Source: Pyrus communis (Eukaryota > Streptophyta > Magnoliopsida > Rosales > Rosaceae). From it: DNA of 64,000 nt. The stretch covers positions 15,821,428 to 15,885,427 of the forward strand of contig NC_084803.1 of assembly GCF_963583255.1 (NCBI RefSeq), read 5' to 3'. Under the pieces are notes generated by a model. It worked only from the letters and a program-made list of their open reading frames with translations, was not told the origin of the DNA and did no database searches. The position numbers were made by a program, and so were the translations under genes. Positions within the stretch are counted from its first letter, which is position 1; the number at the start of each line of letters is the position of its first letter. Positions 22,348 to 37,300 of the stretch are shown piece after piece.

Positions 22348-25300
22348 ATCTAATCCCTCAAATGTGAACAAGGACAAACCTGGGACCAAACAGGAATGAT
22401 GATTGGGGTGTGAATGGATATGTGGCGTCGCCTTGATTCCTTGTGCTTATCAAACATTTGGTTCATCACACGGAAAAGCTGCAATATTCGTTCATCACTT
22501 CTAGCATTAGGGGTTAAAGATGTCTGAACAATAAAATGACGTTGAGAACCATCAGAGCCAATAAGAGTCAAACGCCGGAAACTACTTCCATGTCTTCGCA
22601 CTATTGGTATATCAGCTCCAACCCTGTCTAACTTTACTGCATGGTCGGGTGCAATTTCCTGCAAACATAACAATCATGTTGTTTCATATAAGAAAATGCA
22701 CTGAGAAAAGATATAGAATTTTGAATCAACTTGATCTGAAAGCATTTATCAAAAGTTTGATAGTCATTCAACATAATAGAATCAACTTGGGATACAACCA
22801 CCTCCATTCATCCCATGACACAGGAAGACCAATCAGATAACTCATAAAGAATAAACAACAAAGCCCAGACAATGATAGAAGCAGAAATGTGCAAACACTG
22901 ATTTAGTTACCTGATCACTAAAGTACTGTCCTGGAACCTCCACATCAACAACATGGAAGTCGCGCAACACCCTGCTTTCCTCTTCCAGCTTCAAGACAGC
23001 TGGAAATCTGTCCTCAACATTGCTCTGGAGGACATTTTTCCAATGCTTTAACCGCTCAGTCAATTCAGAGAGGGTGGCTGGGAAAGTAGTAGTACTCCCA
23101 GGATCAAGATCACGCTCGAAATCCTGTTTGTACTCTCTCACAAAATCAACGTGCTTATTCACAGCATCTTGTGAAAAGCAAGCTCTACAAACACCGGAGA
23201 GTTCCTTCTTAAGCGATTGGGGAACTTCAGCTGTTGTGGCAGTTGGGTACTTGTAACAGCGGTGGAGCAAGGCGTTAACCACAGCTAGAAGTCTCTCCTC
23301 TGGCAGAGTGACAAACCTTGAACCAATTTCAGTCAGCAGAGTCTGCACCCAGAAAGTTAACAAAATGAGGATTGACTTTTCTTAATTGTTTGTGTTAATA
23401 AAATGAACTTATTAACACACACACACACACACATATATATACATATACATGGTACTTCTAAATAACAAAAGTACATCAAATATTTAACTTCTGAGACAGA
23501 GATATCACACCTCAAGTTCACTAGCCAAATTAGTATGTTTGCTTCTAAGAGCCTCCATTATATCCTTTGCAGCATCAAAAGCGCTGGCAGCAGAGGGTAC
23601 TGAACCCAAAGCACCATTACGCCTTAATGCACTCTGACCACCATCATTGACTGTTGAAGAACTCTGTTGCTCATTACCCTGATGCATGCCACTCTCGACA
23701 ACTGTGGACCTTTCAGATTCTTGCCCATGAGAGTTTCCACCATCATGAGAACCAATTCCACCAGATTGGGCAGTTTGGTGAACTTGATTGTCTGAGGATA
23801 AACCAATGCCACTATGACCTTGTACTCTAGCATTCCCATCGGCTAACCCAATTGAACCAGCACTGGCACCAGAGGCACTTTGCTGTATCCTTTGAGCCAT
23901 TGCCATTCTACTACCAAGTTCAGCTTTATTTGCAACATCACGCCGTTCAAGCAAGTATGTGCGCAGCCAGTAATATAGGGCCTGAGATTATAATGCTAGA
24001 GATAATCAAGATTTATGTTGGAGTGAAATACTGCATTGAATTTTATTTCCTTTGACAAAGTTAACATAACATTGTACCTGGGGATACACAGTGGCGATTT
24101 TTAGTAGGACGAGTTTGCAATGGGGAGCTTCTGTCCTCTGCAAAGAAAGTAAGAGTTGTGGAATCCAAGAAAGCCAGACCCAGTGGGGAATTTGGTCAAT
24201 ATATTTATCAAAAGACCTCCCAACATGTTCATTGGGAGTATCAAAGCTTAGAAGATATAAAACACGAGCTAGATGATTTCTTGAGTTAGATATCCCAAAT
24301 TTGATGCCTTGAAGAAAGCAACAGACAGCATACTCCAACCATGTCTCATCATTCCTTTCTCTGTAAGCCTGTGCAAAATAAATAGAAGATAGGTTACGCA
24401 CCAAAATTTCAAAAAAACTTAACATCATCAATTGTAATTGAAGCACATTACAGGATATAGGTTATGCACCAAAAGTTATAAAATAAATAAATAAATAAAT
24501 AAATAAAGCCTTAATATCATCATCGTATTTGAAGCACATTACAGGACATACCATGTCACAATAATTTCCCCAGCTTATCCATCCTTTAGGCACATTTCTG
24601 AAAAGGCTGACAGCATTGGAGTATGAAAGATTAGCACCTTCATAATCATTTAGCTTTAACAAGAAATCCCCCTTCAGACGAAATATTTCTGCTTTATGTT
24701 TCACAGGAAAATACTCTAAGTTTGTGCTGTTGATTAGATTGAGACCACTGGTAAGCTCCCCTTTCATTTCCAGATAAGCTTTTGCCTGTTCTGTAATCTT
24801 AACAAAGGCCTCCTGGTAAAATACATGGAAAGAAATTAGAAACCTGTATCTAGGGCAAATAGAACTGGTTTATGGAAGGATATCACCAAAACAACGTATC
24901 ACAGTTCAACAATATAAAACATGAGAAACGCTAAGGAGACTCTCTCAAAGTGGGACTCTGCATGGACTGTCCGCCACCTCATCTTTTTGGCACATTGTTT
25001 TATAATGTTGGCACAGAAATTGTGCCACAAAGGTGAGGTGACGGAGAGTCCATGGAGAGTCCCACTTTTGAGAGTCTCCTTAGCATTTCTCATAAAACAT
25101 TAGCTACGGAGGATCGCACTCATACAACATCACCTCAAGGAGGTTCAAGATGATAATTTAACATAATTAACATGGTTACAAGTTGCATAACATTGACCAG
25201 AAACGAAAATCATACATTGAGGGCTTTCAACTTATCAGCTAGTAACCCCCAGAATAGAGTCATTGGCTTGTACTGGAGGATGTTCATAAAGCCCCAACAA

Positions 25301-28300
25301 CCATGTTTTTGCTCATTTTTTGAAGGACAGAAATAAGCAATTAAATCAAATACAATGTAACGGTTGTTATTATTACCTGCACTTCCATCGTTGAATGGCC
25401 GTACATCTTTTCAAGTATTGAGACACAAACATCGTAAAGGCCTTGCTTACGACCAATGTGAGCAAGCTTATTAACGTTCCAGGCTTTGTCACGATAACCA
25501 AGGTGATGAAGTTGTGGATTCGTTGTTGTAAAATCTTTGAATGCTTCTATGACTGCATTGTACATTTCATTCCTCCATTGTAGCAAATCATACCAAACAG
25601 ACATGTTATCCCATTCATTTGGAGTTCTCAGCCTCCAAGTCTCAAGAATGTCCTTGAGATCAGCATAAAGATTTCCGTGTACACCAACCACAGGATTCCC
25701 AGAAAGTTTGTTTCCATTGGCAATGTCCACAAGAATTCTTGACGACTCTTGAACTTCAACTAGCTGTTGGAATTGCTGTAAGAGAGGAATCCTAGCATGG
25801 ATAGACATCTCTGGCAACTGCCACCACTGATCCAAGGCAAGATCAACACCTTTCCCCACACTGTTCTCAGCGTCCCCCACACCATTTGCATTTCTTTCAT
25901 GAAGCAAAATGAATGATTGTATAAGCCGAAGTTTCGGAGTATCTTCCACCTGAGCCTTTGTAAGTACCTGATCCTTCAAGTATACCCAATCAGGCAATTT
26001 CCAAAGAGTATCAAGTAGTACTTCGTGATTCTCAATACTTTTTCCATATTCTACCAATGGTTCCCATTCGCTGAGTTGACCAGCACAGTACAGCCATTGT
26101 TCTTCCCAAAGACACATCTCGGCCTTCGGCACTGTGTTATTATATGTGCCTTGAGTTGACTTAAGCATAGCTTGGTAAAAGAGGCTTTGAGCACGCTGCC
26201 AGTAGCCATGCTGAACTAGCGAAAGCCCGGCTCTAGTTTCTGCAGTGATTGACCTTTTCTTCCACAATCCACACCTCATGTCTTCTTCATTGAGCAAACG
26301 ATAAAGTTCCGCAAGAGACTCGGAGCACTTTGTATCATTTGTGAACAACATGACATGACTTTCCAGCAAAGCCAATGCTATGTGCCATGCATTGTAAGTT
26401 TTCCCAATATATTTAATGAGCTCACTTGGCATCCGAGGCTGAGGGTGGCTCAACTGAAGCCCTTCCAGAAGGGCTTGCACAACATTTGGCCTGCTGCCTT
26501 GCTGCTTCTTATGATAATCTTTTGAAAGCAGAGCAATCATTGGTTTAGCTAGTGCAACCTGCTCTTCCTTGTCTAAGGTCACCCAGGCAATGGGAAACAC
26601 CAACACCCACAAATGATAAGCGACATTGGCATCCGCATGAGCAAGCTCTCTCAGTGGAATAATAAGATCAGCCACCTAGAACAAAGGAAGAATTCAGAAG
26701 AAAAAGTCAGAACTTTCCATTTGAGTAGTATATCAATTACGCAAGCTTGTCTGACGATGGCTTGCCACCAACAACAGACAAGGGAGCGAAATTACTTAAA
26801 CCTATTAAACATAATTAATAGTAACAGAATCTGGAAGAGAGAGTTAGAAACCAGGCATTATTTTAAGACAAATGTAATAAAACATTAATGTATGTGATTG
26901 TGACCATTACACCAAGTGTCATGAAGTGGTATTACAAATCCATCAAAATTATAACATGTTCTGGGACTCTTAACACCATGTCAGTATGCCAGATTGTCTC
27001 ACCGTTGCCAAATAGATTCACCAAAGACAAATTTAATGAACCATCATACCTTGAGTTTGCTCATCTCATTCAAAAAATGTGCATGCTTACGAACAAGGGT
27101 ATCAAATGTTAGAGGAGCATCCTCTGAACCCTCTGGGATATCAGTGACCTGCTGGTGCATTGCAGAAGGGTCTGGAGAATCTAAAACCAAAAGTGGTGGC
27201 ACCCTTGCAGAGTTTGGAGGAAGAGTAATAGGTTTATCCTCGACTAAGATTGCTAAAAGAAGATCAAGGCCCTGTTTGAGCCAGAAGACATCACCCAAGG
27301 CTTCCCAATCCTGAAGGTGAATGACATACTGAAGCCTCGCAAACAATGTTTTCCCGAGAGATTCATGATAAAGTGAGAAAAATTTCATCCGTAATTCAGG
27401 ATCTCTTGCACGTAAACCAAGCATGAATTGCCTTTCCACCTTCTGAAACACCTCTTGACGCAGGGAGAAGGGATATCTGGAAGTCAACCAAATATTTTAG
27501 CATATCCTTTTATTCAAGTACAACAAAAATAAACTCAACTACATTACTTACTTATTTGAATCAGCACATAATCCATAAAGAAGCTGAAGATATTTTCTGT
27601 CCCACTCTTCAAGAGCAATTGAGAAGTTTTGTTTATCAACTTGTGAAAGCTTCTGAAGAAAGGAAACTATTTCCTTTGGAGGGAGAAAAGCATTTGAAGT
27701 GACAGATGAGCCTGGCTTTCCAAAGTCATCTTCAATCCAACCTTTTATTACCTCAAGTATGCAAAGAAGCACGCTAGCATCAGTGCCTTTCTCAGAAAGC
27801 AAGGCGTTTAGTATTTGAGTTACAGATCTTTTGCAATCTGGAACAAGCATGACCCTTTCACTAATAAGTTTCAGAACGGAGTTCAGATTAGAAATGACGG
27901 CTCCAACATCAACCCCTTGACGAGAAGAGGAAACTGCGGAATCCAGATCTTTTGTCTGGCCCTGAAATAGAGGACAAGGTTCACTAAATATAATTCAACT
28001 GAAGTGAGACAGGATATTATCCAATATTAAGACATCATAAAACCAACTATAAAGGGTGGTGCTATCCACACACCCCTTTTACCTTCCACACACACCCTTC
28101 CAGATGAAATATAAGTTACTAGAAGGGCAGAGAATATTGAATGAACTGTACAAATTAAAACCACTGCCTGATTGGTATATGATCACCAATTACCATATAG
28201 TCTAGTGGCATTTAGTCCCCACTTTTGATGGAGGAGGTCCTGAGTTCAAAATCTTGTGGATAAGAATTTGCGTTAAAGTTGGAAAAAAGGATTAGTAAAC

Positions 28301-31300
28301 AAAGATAATTCATGCCAGATCACATCTGTGTTCCTCCAACAGGGCTGCATATTGTCATGGTTCAACTTCTGGTTGAAAACGTATGCTCCGGTCTCAAAGG
28401 TAGCATGTTGAGAATGAATCTCACATTGATGAGAGGAGAGATCTTGCATGGGCTTATAAGTAAGTTGGGATGCACCCCATATTGCCAAATGGTTTTATGG
28501 TGGAACCTCAACTTTCTTCAATGCATAGAACTATCCCACAACTTGAAGGCAACATAAATTCTAAATCCAGAAGACCAAGAACAGAAAACGCAATGATGTG
28601 TTTAAAAACCAGAAACCAAACCAAAGTAACAAAGAAAAGCAGATTACTGCCAGCTGATACAACATAATAAATAGATACCAACATATCATGGAAAAAGTAA
28701 GCAGCAAGTAAACATATACACAAGAGGAATCGACAAATAAAACTGACTAGATGACGAAGTAAATGAAATTTGATACAACGAAACAAGAATTTATATGAAA
28801 CACGAAAGAGGTAAACATGAGAAAACGGACATACTTGTCTCAGATGAGAACTTGATGACGACCCCATATCTCGTGCCAGGCGTTGCAGAATACGGACGAA
28901 GATGTGAGGATCAACAAAGTTCTTTTGCACCTCTGTCAAGGTTCTAATTACAAGCAGCACAAAACTAATTGAATTAGCAGTGCTCTCCTCACTCGATGTC
29001 TGAGGAGCAGTAACAGTATTGATGTGCTTCTTTATTAGTTCATCAACCTTGTGATATATTAGATTCACATCTTGTGGAGTAGCAGCTGCTTCCAGAGGAA
29101 AAGCAACAAAGACCATTTTCAACAGGGAGCACAATGATTTTCCGGCATCTAACAGTTTATACTTGAAACATGGTTCAAGAATCTGTCAAAAAAAATGTCC
29201 CCATAACACCAAAGTTGAGTGAAGAACTCCAGGTAAGAGCAGACTTTGTAAGAGAAAAAGATAAACAGATGGTGGTGTAAGAACATACCTGGGAAATTTG
29301 ATTGATGTTATTTCTGATGAATAAATGTGGCTGCTTCTCAAGGACCTTATTCATGACATCCAAGCCCTGTGCAAGGGCTGTGGAAGGGTCCTTGGACTGA
29401 GGCTGAATGCTGCTCAGAAACTTCTCTAAATAATTGAATTTAACATTGGCAGTTGGCCACACCTCCAAAGCTTGTGATAGAAGGTCTAACGCTTGTTTGT
29501 ACATAATACTTGCTTCCTTGTCCTTGGGCTCTATGACCAAAGCAACCTGTTTCCAAAACCATGAAAGTGGTGAGACTATAAACTACAAACAAATATACAA
29601 GGACTCCATGACAGCTCAACATTAGTGCACCTACAGAAAGATTGCCTATTCAATTATAGGTGACCTATAAACCAAGCATAAGACCATTCAAAACAAAACA
29701 AAAATCAAACAAATTCAATTATATATGGAGTACATAATGTCAAAAGTCCAAGATAGGCTTAGACATCTTTTCCATTCCCAGATGTTCCATGGAAGGAATG
29801 TCAACAAGCAGAGTGTCATCGGCCAGAAAGCTTCGGTTCAAATTAATATGCCAAATTGATGAGGTTTGAATACGAAAGTATTTTCAAAGCATCTCACTCA
29901 TACATGAAACATGTGTGATAAGTTGAAGGAAGGGTGTTACCCTTATAAGGAAATTGATAATCATTTCCTCCATAGCAGCATTTGGCTTGAATTCTTCATC
30001 AGGTTGGCTAGCAGACCCAGGGGTCTCAATGTTAGGGATTGTGGAAGGCCCACCAGGCGACATTACACAGAGGGATTGAAGACCAGGTTCAACTTTGACA
30101 CGCTTCGTTGAATCTTCAGGAAATGTAGACCCATCCACAGAGCGCTTAGGATCAGCACTAGCAGGGCCTGGATTAAACCCCTCACTGTTCTGATTGGTAA
30201 CATCACCATCCGCCACTACTTTCATTTCATTTTGTCTTTGTCTTTCCCATCCAACAACCAAACCAGCAAGTTCAATTGCAAGACGCCTGTTTTCTGCAGA
30301 GGTGTTGTAAGGCAATCCAAGGCGACTAAGAGAATTGACCATCTGAGGTACAAATTGAGCTCTACAGCTGTAAAAGAGATCTGAATGTCGCACAATAAGC
30401 TGAAAAATGTGAATCAGATTAGGGATTGAGTGGCCTTCCTCAACCAAAATTTTTTTGGTGTACCGTATCCAAATTGGCATACGAGAATCTCCAAGAGGCA
30501 ATCTTCGTGGTAGTGCTGGCATTAGTATATCGAGGGCCTGCTTGACCAACATTTTATTCTCTGGTTGACAAGTTCTCAGGAGTGCTACAAAAACCTGCAT
30601 GCTCAAATCAACGTCAGGGTACTAAAACAAAATAGTTTTTATTAAGAAATTACTCAACAATGAATCCAAAGAATGCATTCTAGAGGGGTGCATGAGCTGT
30701 GAGCACATGCTGGTGCATTCCAGATTATCAACAAACAAGTATATACGTTTATAGACCACTCTTAACAATTTAAGATTTGGTAAATGGCTAAGAATTATAG
30801 GATTGATGTGATTTTCATTTCAAACACAAACGAGGGAAAAAGACCAATCGTCTGAGCATAAATAATAGCATAAAACTGATAATTCTATGACAATTTAAGC
30901 ATCAAAACCAAAATTTCCAAAGCATTAAAACTTAGTGTCAATAAGGGGTTAACAGCTTGTGCCAAGTGCCAACAAAAGATTAAAATAGATATCATGCCCA
31001 CAATGTGCAATACCTGGAGTATAATTTTTTCTGGGGCTTGATAAGCCTCCAAGAAATGGCAAACATTTACAAATGCCCACTGTTTACTGGCACTATCTTC
31101 GCGTTTGAGATGATTCCAACCAAATTTGATTAGTTCTTTCCTATGATGTACAAGGTCATTCTGCAGATACTTAAGAAGCAAAGTAGCAAGCTGCAAAAGT
31201 TCTATTCTCAAGGGCTCGTCATATTCAGCAGAAACCTATGGATATACAGAAATGGTGAGACAATTAAAGAAAATGTAATCTAGCAAAAAAAAATATGTAC

Positions 31301-34300
31301 TTTTGATGATTTAAAAACAGAACTAAGGAGATGACACATAGTGGCACTGTAAGCCTTTAACTTTTGCAGAAAATATACCTCTTCTGGAGGATCGAGAAGT
31401 CTGTCAACAATTGTTTTTATTATAGTTTGGTCAACAACTTCCCAACTCTGATCATTTTGGAAGGAATGAGCAAGCATTGGAAGAATAAGCATTTGCATAA
31501 TAACCACCAGATGATCATGACCAAGTTGCTTTGATTGGAAAAGATTTAAGAAATGCAAGAGAAGTGCTTTCTTAAAGTTAGGTGGATAACCTTCTGCAAC
31601 CTGAGAACAGATGATGATCGCTTCACAAACAATCACCTAAGTAAAATACAAATGACATAAAACAGGGAGAAAAGTACGTACCTCAATGATATAAAATTCC
31701 TTCAGAAATGTAAAATCAATTCGAGTATGAAACAAGAAGATGGAGAGTATTTCAAAGAGAACATTCACTTCTGTTTTGTCATGCCGTAAATAATTCAGGA
31801 AGCATTTGACAAGCCATTTGCTTTCTTTAACCTGCATTTCAAAACATTAGTAAGTAAAGACTTCAGGGCCGCATGGTAAATGATAAAGACCCAGTTAAAA
31901 AAACCGAAAGGTCATATAATTAGTTTAAGAAAGAAAGCAAGGGTTTTCCCCATCTCAAGATTACCCAATGGGTTAATTATACTAACAAGCCACTAAACTT
32001 GCCCAACAGATGATCAACAAAGAAAGTATAGAACTTCAATACAAAAAGCCACTAAACGTGCCTGCACTAAGTTCAGCTCCTGTTCATTCTGCAAACGGGA
32101 TAGCCTTACAGGTGACTTCCAAACAAGTACCAAGGTATCAAACACAATGCGGTTACTTTGTAGCCAGCCAGGTATCAATTTGACTAAATTTTTTATGAGT
32201 GCAAGTCCCCGAAAATAAGCATCTGGCGTTACACCAGGATGTGCAGATGGGGGATTAGAACTATCAGATAGAGGCTTAACAAGACCGTCATCACCCAACA
32301 AAGCAGGAGGTGGAGTTGACGTTCCCGAAGCAGTTGGCAAAAATTCAGGAAAAGCACTTGCAAGTATTTTCTGTGCTGATTTAGCAAGTTCATCTCTCAA
32401 AGGCTGGCCGGCATCCGATCGGACTATATACATAAACCTAGATATGAGAAAATATATTAAATGCTAACAAAGAGCACTGGATGAGTATGAACATAATTTA
32501 ATCAATAATGATATGATGTGTCTGCCTGTGTATTTGGACATACATATATTTGTAGAGAGTTTATATACCACTTGGTCACCAATGACCATGAATACTTCCA
32601 TGGTCAATCACCCCTGAATCTAAATAATGCCAACCATCCTATTTTAATTTGACAGTTGGTACCATGGATTTTCATGGTAAATGATGGCCAAGAGGTCATA
32701 AGGGCTGGGCATCAAACCGGCTGAACTGCGTAAATTGGCTGATCCAAACCGTGTTGGGGGTTGGTTCAGTTTTAACTGTCTATCTATACATACACACACA
32801 TGCATGTATATCACATCTAAACATTACCTCCTGAAGTACTTCGGTTCACTTAATCGAGCAAGAAAATAATCAACCGCTAATGTCGCATAGCGATTCAAAA
32901 ATTTTGTGAGTGGAAGGCGATATGGACTGTTGATCTCACTATATACTTGTCCCGGAAGAAGAGCTCCTTCCAATTCAATAGTCAAGGTTACAAGTTCATC
33001 AAGGAACTTTGATGCAGCCGTAGGAAGAAGGTGAAAAAGCTCGATAATAGCTGGAAAAAACACAAATGTAACATAATAAGATCTGTAATCATGCACATGT
33101 ATAGGCATACAAGAAAAACACCAAGGTTAAACAACTGAAAATACATACCAGCTGCAATTTTTGGCTCTTCACCAGCCTTCCATGATTTCTGACTTTGTGC
33201 AAGTTTTTCAGGCTCTAACCATTTCTTTAGGTGTTCCAGTAGCTTGCCACCTAAGGTAACATTAAACCAATTGGACAAGAGTTCAAGAAGACGGGCCAGA
33301 CCTTGCAGAAGAGGCATGCTCAGATTCTTCGTGTGTGCCAAGTTCACTAAAATAGGCCTAAGGCTGCTCTGCAGAAGTTCTTTTGGCATCCTCTGCTGAT
33401 TAATAACCTACACAGCAATGGAGTACAGTTTTTTTACAAGAAGATGAATGAAGTACATTTTTTCAACAAAAAAAAAAGCCCAATGTTTCCAGTATAGTGC
33501 AAGAAAAGCATATGCTGTAGAAAAGGAAATAAGAAACTAGATGAGGTATAATATGTTCATTTATACTTCATGAATCACCCACCAAATGGATATGGCTCAA
33601 CTAACCAAAACAAACATGACAGATCCCAAAAGAGTAAAATTTCCAGAAAAATAGACAATCAAAAAGGGAGGCCAATAATTCCATAGAACAATCATCATTA
33701 TACATCCAGGCATGCATTACAATACGACCAAAAAAAAAAAGAGATGGATAGACTAATTCAAAAGAAAACACCACCTGTCGCAGGCCTTCCTTGGCCACAG
33801 CAACAATTTCAGGCGTTCGACATGTCAAAGATTTAAAAAACATGGAAATGATCTTTGCGCGCAATTCTGAATGATTTGGAGTTTTAAAATCTGCCCACGC
33901 CATGGTAGTACAAAGTAGCTCAATGCAGGCTGTTCGAAGCTTATTTAATGATGTGGCCACTTTGGGGTTCATAAACTTCACAACCCACACAGTTTCATCA
34001 GCCTCAGCTATTTGCAATGCTTCTTGGAGAAAATTAACCAAATCTTGTGTCAGCTTGAGAAGAGGTGGCCTCAAGCCCAAACAGAAGTTTAAAGCTGTAA
34101 CTGTCCCCACCTATGTGCCACCAAATCAAGTTAGAAAGAACTTCAACAAATTCTAGTCATAAAAATTAACAACATAGATTACCTGTTGATCAACAGTTTT
34201 TGACCGGAGTGGTCTTGCTAAAATTTGCTGAAGCAAATTTTGATATAATGGCTCAAGTAGCTCAGATACCTCACTACCAGTTCTACTTGCTAAAAGTGCC

Positions 34301-37300
34301 AAACAGGACTGCACATTCTTTCTGACAATAATAGATGCATTGGGATTAAACAATTCTGCAGCAAGGAAATCAACCACTCCTTGAAAGCTTTGCCGGCGTG
34401 ATTCACTGTTTGCTTCATCAACATTATTAACCACACGAAGAACCTGTGTAAGCACCTGACTTGTCTCTTCCTGCTCTTTGCTAGCATATATAGGAAGCCT
34501 TTTAAGAACATACACCAAACCGCGAACGATTCTTACTTGGAAAAGGCACAGGGTCTCAACAGTGACCTTACCAACCAAAGCGCCAAGTCCCATAACACCT
34601 CCCATCTGCGCTTGCCAGGTTGTACCATAGCAACAATGCAAAAGACGGGGCAAAAGTTGCTCGAAAACAGGGATGCGAACACTTGGGGGGGGAGAGTATA
34701 CAGGATTTAATGATGGACTCGAGACCATCATTGGAGTACCAGGGCCCCTTGACATCAGCAGATCAGCATGCTTTGAGCGAGCAAGAAAGAGAAGTGTTTC
34801 ACAAAAAACATTTAAAGCACTAAGTGCAGCCTTGGCATGGAGCCGGTTTTCATCTGCTAGCACATCAACTAGAGCATCTAAAAATATCAGAGGGTCTAAC
34901 TCCTTGAGGTTCGAAGAAGTATTAATCTTTGACCTGGAACTGGAACCCACTTGGGCATTAGATGAAAGCATCGGACCCCCAACTGCAGCATTGGCAACTG
35001 AGGTATTAGTTGAGGATGAATCAATATGGAACATCATCGCAAAATGGCGGCATACATTCACAACAAAGTCATCCTTGGGGTCCTGGAGATCTGCCTCCAC
35101 ACTGGCAGCAATGACAGTCATTAAGAGAGTCTTGAAAACAGACTTTTCAGCGATAAGTTGGGTCTTTGTCTTTACACCTAAGTCAGCCTGCAATTATGTC
35201 CAGATTTATTATAATGAATATACTATTTTTCTTTTTTCTTTCCCTTTTACGGGCTATATGAAAAGAAAACATAAAAAGGGGCAGGTAAAGAAGATATGGA
35301 ATAGAAGTTGAAACAGAACAACTGTAACAGACAGAAAATGAGAATACAAAAGCTAGACAGAGTATTCTCTTTTCATTCTTTTTTGGTTGGGGAGAGGAGA
35401 CTAAAAGTTTCTTGAAAAAAAAGTTTAAAAAGATGAGACATGATAAACAATGGTGTAAGAATGAACATGATGTAGATAAGTCAAGGTATCATACAGACAA
35501 TTAATATTCTAATACATAGATTCACTCATGCATTAACTGAATTTTTGTGCAGCATCTTCTCAGTAAAGCACTAAATAATGAAGATGGCCTTACAGTGAAG
35601 ACCAATAACTGGATGACCAAATAGTTCAACCTTCACTTTAACACTATTATCCCAACTACATAGCCAAAAGTGAATATGACTAATATAAAGCAATAAAAGT
35701 TTTGATCTTAAGGTTCAAATCACTGGAGGACTCAGCTTTCAGCACTTAACAAAGTGATAACATTAAATCAAACTAACCTTCATGTCTGATGTTTCAGGCC
35801 GCTGCCAAGAAGAATCAACAGCAGAGACCAACAAAGTTGACAACTGACTAGGCGTGCCTCCATCGTCCTTAATCTTTTCAGGCAAATTAAGCTGGGACGA
35901 TAAGCAAACACGAATAAACTTCAATGCCTGTTTTCGGTAGAAAGTATCAATTCCACTATTTTTGTGCATAACAGCTTCCACGGCAAGATTAATGCATCGA
36001 TCCAGTGGCACCAAAAATGGGGTTGAAGGCTCAAATGTAAGAATCGTGCGAAGTCCATGCTCTGGGTTCTCCTTGCATTCAAGTGCAAGGGGTTCTTTGA
36101 GAAAACGCCTGTTACGACCTCCTAACTTGCCAAGGAGTTGCAATGCTTTTGCACCCCAAGGATAGGGAGCAGGCCTCAAGTGTGACCATAGGGTCAAAAT
36201 CACCTCAGACATTACATTGGCCATGCTGGGTTCCAAGAAATCAGGATTCAAACTGTCTACCCAAAACTCAAGTGTTCTTAAACCTAAACTCACGAGATCA
36301 TCACTTCCTTTAAGACACAAAACAAGAGGCTTCATAAGACGGGGAAGGTGGGGTAGCAAAGAACTTAAGCGCGCAGGCAAGGTTAAGCACAACTCCAGCA
36401 AAAGGTCCCTCATATCTTCCCCTGTTGGACCCTCCAGCATCATCAACAGCATATTAAGACAGGGTTGTAACATAGGAATCAAATCCCTCAGAAGAAGATC
36501 AAATTTGCATGCTGCAAGTGCTCGAAACGTTGCATGAAGAAGTTTCATATAACCAAGAGGCTTTTCAACTTCAGTAGCATTTTTCATGCACACTTCCATT
36601 ATAACAGGAACGTGAGGTTGCAAAATACGTTCAAAATCTGAAGGCGCTTTTGGAACTGCACCAAATATAAACTGAAAGAGATGCAATACTAGTTTTGCTG
36701 AAGGTGTATCTGGATGCTTCAGAACATCAAGTTTACTGTTTACAAGGTAATTAACCAAAACATCTGCAAAGGGCCGGTATACTTTAGGGGCTTGGAGAAG
36801 TGTAGAGAATATGTGAACCAACTGTGTGTTGCAAATCATGCACTCGAAAAGCTCAGGCATACACAACGAGAACATGTCCATTAAATCTCGAGGTTCCATA
36901 ATAGCCAGAATCTGGGAAAAGAGCTGCAGCATTTCCCTCTCTTCATCCTTCTCCTTGAATAGAGCCAAGCAATGCACCCCACTCTTTAAAACGCCAGAAG
37001 CTTTCCGAACCTACCCAATAACAAAGTCATATTAAGGGATTGGGACCACAAAATGTTAGATTTCATTAAATGAATTTGGAATACCTCATCTTCTCGCATC
37101 CCTTTAAATGCCTGAGGCGCTGGTAAATTAGATGATGGTGAAACAAGCACCTGTGGGTGTGTTCCATGCGTAGAAGGAGAAACCTTAAACCATCAGAAAT
37201 GCTGCATAAGATAACAAATGTTAACAGACTCAGGAATAACTAATAACATAGATAATAATACCTGTGAACGTGGCAAGTGTGCATGAGTGATACTCCATAT

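Noticed and set aside
32040..32062. GT donor at 32058 for TRA1 exon 18
   Set aside because: It would add four bases and shift the frame relative to exon 19; the GC donor keeps the protein continuous.
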